From Crossaster papposus (Eukaryota; Echinodermata; Asteroidea; Velatida; Solasteridae): 64,000 bases of DNA. Under the pieces are notes generated by a model. It was not told the DNA's origin. It did no database searches and saw nothing but the letters and a program-made list of their open reading frames with translations. Positions 58,037 through 64,000 of the stretch are shown here, one piece after another (the stretch's first letter is position 1; each line of letters opens with the position of its first letter). The DNA lies in contig JBAIAA010000241.1 in the NCBI GenBank assembly GCA_037893245.1, positions 124,001 through 188,000 of the forward strand, written 5' to 3'. A program made the translations under genes and the position numbers.

Positions 58037-58437
58037 ATAAATGTTATTAAATAAACCTCTGAAATTTATTTCGCTAGCCTCGTAATTTAATGGTCCGGTG
58101 TATGTTGATTTTATTAGATACCAGAAAAACCAAGAATAAATCCTATTATTATTTACCCCTGAAATCGGTTGGGGAAATGTTTAGGAGTTCAGACAAATAA
58201 GTCTTTAGGTACCCTTTCCCCCTTTTTTCTATAAAAAGACAATATAAGGACAATTTCAAAATTAACCGTAGGAATATATTTTGGATGACTAGGGTTTCGT
58301 AAATAAACAGGCTCGGAATTTTTTACACCTTTTTATTTGTACATCTAAATATATTTTGTAAACGAGTACGGCAAACTTTTGTAAAAGTACTTGCATCCAA
58401 TTTAATGACCATCGGTTAGGCCAAGAGATAAATACAA
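58037..58437 (+). repeat. Direct repeat ~400 bp, copy 1
   Basis: Shares AAATGTTATTAAATAAACCT, TTTATTTCGCTAGCCTCG, TTTAATGGTCCGGTGTATG and TTACCCCTGAAATCGGTTGG with 58,999-59,384. The ends are not TG...CA, so these are not typical LTRs. A more diverged third unit seems to lie at about 57,880-57,995. Confidence 0.75.
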
Positions 58438-58998
58438 CTTATATTATAAAATTGTGTGATGTTTCATTAAATGTACATTTATTTTGTGAGAATAGACACC
58501 AGAACTGCACATTTCCTCTGGCTTTATTATTTTCCCCTACTTTATTATTTTACCACTTCTAGTACTTGCCCTTTCCCCAAGTTGCGTAAAATAATCTCTC
58601 TACTAGGAGAACTCCCCGATCCTTTTGTGGAGCCTGTCAATCAAAACCTATTCTTCACAGTCATCAAAGCTTAACGCCGCCTCCATAGCGCCTGGGCCGG
58701 TTTCCTTTGATTTATTTAGCCAATCAAGAACGAGTCATCGGGGCTATGATTGGTTCTTCAATAACAGAGGGTGTCTTTAAAAGGGCTCGAATTACTACCC
58801 GCGGGCAAAAGCAAAGGGTGGGGCGCGTGGGAAAAAAGGAGATTGTGTTTGCTGGTGGCGTCTGACAATTGCTGTAGCTGACAAAAGCAAAGTGGCTATT
58901 AACTGTGAAGCTCTGCCGTGACAATCTTGCGGTCATCGGACATCCCCAAGCAATGCCTGGATTTAAACAGAGTGAGGAAAGGAAGTGAAATTTCAAAT

Positions 58999-59384
58999 GT
59001 TATTAAATAAACCTCTGACATTTATTTCGCTAGCCTCGTAATTTAATGGTCCGGTGTATGTCGATTTTATTAGATATCAGAAAAACCAAGAATAAATCGC
59101 ATTATTATTTACCCCTGAAATCGGTTGGAGAAATTTTTGGAGTTCATTCCAATAAGTCTTTAAGTACCCTTTCTCTTCTTCTTTTTTCTATAAAAACATG
59201 GACAATTACATAATTAATCTAAGGAATATTTTTGTTTAGGACTGTGGTTTCCTAAAGGAACAGGCTCGGGGTCTTAACATGTTTTTATTTGTACATCTTA
59301 ATACCTTCTGTAAATCAGTACGGCAAGGTAGGAAGGTACTTACAGCCAATTAAATGATCTTCGGTTGGGTTAAGAGATAAATAA
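58999..59384 (+). repeat. Direct repeat ~390 bp, copy 2
   Basis: Second unit of the repeat at 58,037, separated from it by about 560 bases that hold no supported gene. Confidence 0.75.
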
Positions 59385-60140
59385 ATTCGCTCGATAAATA
59401 CACCGACCAACGCATTTTAAATAAATTTTGTATCTGCCAGGCATGGGTTAGTGTAAGTAAATACAATGTATCTTTGTTGGAGATAGCGGGCCGGTACAAC
59501 ATTCTATGAGATTGAGTACCACTTTGTGTTGAGAGAACGTCCGCTCTGAAAGAAGAAAGTCAACACCCAATGACAATAAAGATTTGTTTAACTGGACTTC
59601 ATGATTGGATAACGATCTTGTCACTGGGAAGTAGTGAGCGGTGCTAAGGCTTTGATGTTGGTCTTTTCAAGAAATTGTTGTCGGGTCATCACTCAGTTAC
59701 TTGGGGAATCCTGCAGTCTACAGTCTAGTCTGCGACATTCAGTGTACATACACACAGGCGGTCGTTCGTACATGGAAACCCAAACTGGAATTTCACGGGT
59801 CAGTGATCACCGCTCGTACGGTCGCTCGACACACGCGGGGATTTTCGAGCGGGTTCGAGCGAGTTAATTTAATGCTGAGGGTTTTCGAGACGGTAAGAGT
59901 GATTTTGAGATCTCGTAAACACACTTAAACGCACGTACCTCCTCGTACTCGCTCGCAAATTAATGGGTACTTCAATTTAATCACCACTGTAGTATACACC
60001 ATTTGCAGATATCGAAAAAATTTACAACCGAATTATTAAGAAATATCTTACTTATTTAAAAGTAAATAATGATTGTAGGCATCCAGCAAAATAAGGGCCC
60101 TAGATATCCTGTAATTGTTCCAAAAAATTGAATTGTATAA

Positions 60141-60689
60141 ACCAAAATTCATTCTCGCCGTCCGGCGAGCGCGAAAAAACAAAGATAACATAAGAATAAC
60201 TGCTCGACGCCGGTGGAAAACAAACGCTGTTTTTCATGCTTTTCTCGGCATCCATGAATGTAAAAATTCGGACAGGTCAGTTAAACGATATTTACTATAA
60301 AATACAACCCCCCAAATCCACCCATTCCTGGTAATTCAACAGATTACCAATGGTGTATACTACCTTTAAGTGGTAGTGTAGGCATATTTGCAATTTCGTG
60401 TATTGCTTTTGTTAAAAGCCACAACTCATGATTTTGTAAGAAGGTATCATAAGCTTTAAAAAAAGTGGCATTTTTTCTGAACATTCTAAGGGTATGAAAT
60501 CCAAGATGGCGTCCAAAATAGCCGCCGAACACTAATAATGCGATATCTTCGCGAATACATGTACATGTGATACAATTACAAATAAAGTGTCTAAATATGT
60601 TTTCTGAGACCAGGAATCTAATAGAATCATCAAATTTATGTTATATGTATGATCGTCATAAAAGGGTAAGCACAAATTTAGATAGCAGG
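60141..60689. other. Repeat fragments next to BEL element
   Basis: 60,170-60,366 matches 13,870-14,090 in direct orientation. 60,490-60,530 has an ATGGCGTCC/GCCGCC word common in dispersed repeats. No gene. Confidence 0.5.
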
Positions 60690-61456
60690 AAGGACCTGCG
60701 TTACATCCCGGCATGCATGTGAATAAACATCCGTATCGTTTTACTCTGCTATGGCCTTGTTTGACGTAGCATGGCCCGAAACAGTCCACTCCAACATATG
60801 TAAATGGTGGTTCACCGGGGGTAACTACTCTGCAGCATGCGGGAAGATTAGCCATATGCGCTGCTCTCCAGGTGATCCTCGCAGCCTATTATCAAGAAGA
60901 GAACATGCTCTTTGCCAGAATAACCAGACAAGGACTCATGTGCATGTCGAACAACCAAGCTTGATAGGTGGTGATCTCGAGGTAGTGTCGCTGGGTACTT
61001 GCTATTCTCCTAAATTTGTGCAAGTTGAATTCTACCTCCAAGCCTGAGTGTACCCCTCTCATTAAGAAACGGCTCAAGGCTGTAGATTGAGCTTTGTCTC
61101 TGTACTGAGGTCTTGCCCATCTGTAGGTCGTGGAGTTCCTTCATGTAGCTCTTTCCCTAGACATATCTCAACAAGACTAGTTCCGCTTCTCGCAGCTCGA
61201 CGACTGTCTGTCTTCTTGTGCCTTTATCACCACCCAGAGTCTGAAGCTTATGACCAAGGAGCCATTGCTTGAACCGAAGGAGCCATGCCACAGCCTTTCT
61301 GAGACGGTACCAAGATGATAATCTATTGATCAGTCTGTCTATGATGTCATCTTGTTCAGCCGCATCAGTTGCTCTGGATACTGCTTCCTTCTTCACATCC
61401 TTGTTCCTCTCAAGTAGATTTGGAGCTTCCGGTGTCACCAGCCATGTGGCCTCATC

Positions 61457-62057
61457 CTACCAAAGGAAGTTCGGACCCTTTCTCCACCTATCTCTGTTAA
61501 TCATGTCCTGAGCATCAAGACCTCTGGATGTGTCGTCAGCAGGATTTAGCTCGGATTGCACGTACCTCCATTGACTTGCTGTTGAACCGTCATGAATCAC
61601 AGCTACCATGTTTGCCACAAAGGTATGGAAACGCTTTGTTTGGTTGTTGATGAACTGAACCACCAACATGCCGTCAGTCCAAAACATTGACTCCTGTACC
61701 TCCAGTCTTAATTCTCGCTTCAGCATCTTTTCCATCCTAACTGCTACTACAGCTGCAGACAACTTCTTGGGTGTTAACAAGACGTAAGTAGGAAACGCTC
61801 CCATATGCGTCTTGTGAGGCATCGGATAAGTGATGGAGTTGACACTCACGAATCTGCCCAAACCAGTCTGAAACAAGACACCTCTCCATGGTAAACCTAT
61901 CCATCATTAAAAGATCTTCCAACCACCTGACCCAGTGCCGTTCGGTGTCAACCTCCAAGGGATTATCCCAGCCTTTACTCATAATTATGCACTCGTTCTG
62001 GAAGAGAATCTTGGCTTGAAGGATGTATGGACACACAAACCCAAGGGGGTTGTACAC
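61457..62057 (-). pseudogene. BEL/Pao RNase H region
   Basis: YNPLGFVCPYILQAKIL and LHHLSDASQDAYGSVSY (first RNase H Asp) lie in one frame. After a shift follow LSAAVVAVRMEKML, FWTDGMLVVQFINNQTKRF and NPADDTSRGLDAQDM. Order and spacing match BEL pol. Confidence 0.8.
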
Positions 62058-62111
62058 AGAGCAGATGACACTAAAGCAGACATATTTTGGTGTGACATCT
62101 GGACTTTGATT

Positions 62112-62944
62112 TTATCTTGATACCGAGCAGATCATTCTCTGTGTCCCAATTAAGGCTCTCTTCACCGGAAGGCTGTCTCGGTCAAGGATCAGGTCCTTGA
62201 ATACTTTAGCCCCGTCAACTTGTGGTAAAGATTCTAATACCTTTCCGCTGCTACCAATCCACTTGGTCAAGCGAAAACGTCCCGTTGCCAACAGGCCAGT
62301 CAGCTGCTTTTCCATCTGAAAAGCTTCATCTTCAGACTGCATGGACTTGAGGCAGTCATCAACATAGAAGTTTCTTTTACCGTGACACCACATCAGCACT
62401 GAATTTGTCTTTGTTGTCTTCTGCTGTGCGTCTTAGTGCGAAGTTAGCACAGCTCGGGCTCCAAACGCCCCCAAACAGGTAAACTGTCATTCGGAAAACA
62501 TCTGGTGGCTGAGTTGTGTCTCCTTCCGGCCACCAAGGAAAGCTCAGGGCATCTCTGTGCTCTTTCTGAACTTGCACCTGGTGGAACATTTGTTCGACGT
62601 CACCCATCAAGTCGACCTTGTACTCACGAAAGCGCATGATGACTCCCGCAAGTTCAATTCATCATATCCGGCTCCTGTAGAAAAGTGTCATTGAAAGACA
62701 TCCCATGACTCTTGGCTACACAGTCAAACACGACTCTCAGCTTATCTGGTTTGTTGGGGTTGATAACGGCGTGGTGAGGCAGGTACCAGGTTGCACCGGG
62801 AGAATTGTTCAGCTGTTCGTCTGCCACCTTCTTGACGTAGACCTTCTCAACCAGCTGGTTCATCTCTTTGATATATCTAATTTTCCGGAGGTTTCCTTTC
62901 GTTAATCTCTTGCCGAGAGACGAAAGACGCCTCTCTGCCATCAT
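62112..62944 (-). pseudogene. BEL/Pao reverse transcriptase region
   Basis: Three frames hold consecutive parts: YLPHHAVINPNKPDKLRVVF (62,654-62,944); the first catalytic Asp block MGDVEQMFHQVQV with FPWWPEGD (62,377-62,637); and FYVDDCLKSM with the two catalytic Asp residues (62,112-62,399). All motifs are recognisable but not in one frame. Confidence 0.8.
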
Positions 62945-63451
62945 CTTGTTGTTAGGCAGGTCTGAGGGGTCGCGCTTAAAGGGAATGGCTAGCTGGTAAT
63001 GGCCATTGACTATGCTTATTGACCCTTTCTATATTTGTTTACCGCCCTCATATAGTCAACTGACATAGCAGGCAAGTCACTTGCCAAGGATAGGCTGATA
63101 TCCAACTTCCAAAACCTCTCTACCTGAGCCTCAAGGTTTCCTTGGACAAAGTTAGATACAGCACTACCGGTTCCCTTGTAACCCAACGGACCATTATTAG
63201 TCCATCCGAGTGATGTTTTGACAGCATAGGGATCCTCCTCCTTGCCATGTCGTACCTCAAGAGAGACTAATATATCGGGTACATCTTGGCCATTTAACAT
63301 GGTGACACCTTCCTTAGATATACGAGGAAATGGGATGTCCTTTAGGTGCTTGTGAGGGCTCAAATCTTTGTGAGTGGCACAGCTGTCTCGCAGGGTAGGA
63401 AAGTCCTTCAAGGCGTAGACTCGTAGCAGGTGGAACACTTTGCCCGTGTTG

Positions 63452-63694
63452 TTACCGGATATGTTTAGAGTGACCGCCAGTGCCATGTACTTGTGATTCC
63501 TTGTTCAGTGTGTCGAGGGACAGGGCTTGTGGACTACCCTGTATGTCAAGCATCCTCACCAGATCTACGGAGCAGAAACTCTTGTTACTGCCAGGGTCGA
63601 GTAGCGCATGAGTCTTGATGCTGTCACTTCTGCCGACGCCCTTCACGATTACCGCAACGATAGGCAAAGCCACCTTGTTAGTAACATGGCCCAC
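63452..63694 (-). pseudogene. BEL/Pao aspartic protease region
   Basis: An 80-codon frame with VALPIVAVIVKG, then the catalytic D in ALLDPGSNKSFCS. BEL proteases carry this D-x-G-S motif. The following DUF1758-like part lies in a different frame (63,016-63,486), so the polyprotein is frameshifted here. Confidence 0.75.
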
Positions 63695-64000
63695 TCCGCA
63701 TGCAAGACGATAGCTCCCATGTTCTGGCTGTCAGTTGACCGTAGCTCTGTCGGGGCTTGAACGTTGATACTGGAAGACATTGTGCAGTAGTTTTTAGTGT
63801 CTCACTTTGCAACCTCCAACTCCACATGCGACCTGATCACATCTTCTGGCAAAGTGGCGTCTAACCGTCAGGCAATTGAAACATAACCTGTTCTTTCGGG
63901 CTACATCGAGACGATCATGTGGACTCATCATATGAACTGGCTACACTCAACTAACTGATGCCCTCCAGAGCACAGGGGACAAGACTGTTTCTGAGCATGC

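Larger units (their letters stand above)
56815..60140. mobile_element. 3.3 kb foldback element with ATGGTGTATWCTACC ends
   Basis: Outer arms (GGATATCTAG near 56,835 with CTAGATATCC near 60,101; ATGCCTAGAATCATTATTTA with its complement) enclose inner arms AAATGGTGTATTCTACC and TGATTAAATTGAAGTACCC at 56,948-56,998, facing 59,965-60,008. GGTCTCGCAGTTACGCGCGA repeats at about 57,071-57,122, again a GTTAC motif. ACTCGT/ACGAG words are scattered at both ends. No transposase. Confidence 0.7.
60690..64000 (-). mobile_element. BEL/Pao LTR retrotransposon, gag-pol, broken and truncated
   Basis: A degenerate BEL/Pao element whose gag 5' part lies beyond the window. In order on the minus strand: zinc knuckles of gag (CPLCSGGHQLVEC at 63,943-63,981, then a frameshift and CFNCL...C near 63,850); aspartic protease (LLDPGSNKSFCS near 63,590); a DUF1758-like region (MLNGQDVPD, SLGWTNNGPLGY) in another frame; reverse transcriptase (YLPHHAV, then VDLMGDVEQMFHQV near 62,610 and FYVDDCL near 62,365); RNase H (SDASQDAYGSVSY near 61,830, FWTDGMLVVQF near 61,680); a linker (VAWLLRFKQWLL near 61,270); and the start of the integrase core (YVGVDCFGP near 60,795). 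Multiple frameshifts and stops interrupt it and the sequence loses similarity soon after the first integrase Asp; no LTR was found. Inactive copy. Confidence 0.85.

Noticed and set aside
58037-59384. LTR retrotransposon with 400 bp LTRs
   Set aside because: No TG...CA ends, no coding region between the repeats, and a third diverged unit upstream.

Overview
This window is eukaryotic DNA, most likely from a marine invertebrate. The AT-rich background, abundant TACATGTA and AGGCCTA words, CR1/L2-like and BEL/Pao retroelements, and dense foldback DNA transposons suggest an echinoderm or another ambulacrarian. That placement is inference; nothing here fixes the species. There are no bacterial operons, rRNA genes, tRNA genes or CRISPR arrays.

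The only plausible host gene is one I reconstruct from splice signals on the + strand. Exon 1 (11,630-11,676) encodes a myristoylation/palmitoylation-type N-terminus, MGNCLGSCFGSIRRR. Exon 2 is 17,281-17,353 and exon 3, coiled-coil-like, is 55,432-55,554. Splice phases agree (2/1, then 0/0). If correct, the second intron is about 38 kb and is built almost entirely of transposons. I do not recognise the protein.

Layout. 1-1,767: 3' part of a CR1/L2-type LINE. 1,850-3,250: decayed THAP-domain element and LINE 3' tails. 4,006-7,480: long transposon-type ORF fused to the C-terminal half of a MULE transposase, split by a hAT-like insertion, and followed at 7,510-7,559 by two perfect histone-type 3' stem-loops. 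7,741-9,175: minisatellites. 9,345-11,480: element ended by inverted minisatellites. 12,031-12,906 and 14,336-15,706: foldback elements. 18,022-23,225: element carrying an exon-like zinc-binding module, with insertions inside it. 23,485-33,010: inverted duplication centred near 26,992, carrying a 2.2 kb insert (repeated CGTTACGGACGTTAC) and a 4.5 kb insert (repeated TTTCGGAGGTTAC). 31,946-51,899: larger inverted duplication with about 5.7 kb arms around a 1 kb spacer of reverse transcriptase remains; its left arm is interrupted by a 6.86 kb TA-flanked element and a 0.58 kb TAA-flanked MITE, both with empty sites in the right arm. 51,900-53,862: inverted, rearranged copy of 18,022-21,960. 55,065-55,378: hAT-type MITE next to exon 3. 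56,815-60,140: another foldback element. 60,690-64,000: broken BEL/Pao retrotransposon on the - strand.

Recurring theme: most non-autonomous elements carry a family-specific short motif many times in both orientations, and at least five families share a GTTAC core. Because several segments exist twice, filled and empty sites can be compared inside the window, giving element ends and target duplications directly. Nearly all coding sequence here is mobile-element derived and much is broken.
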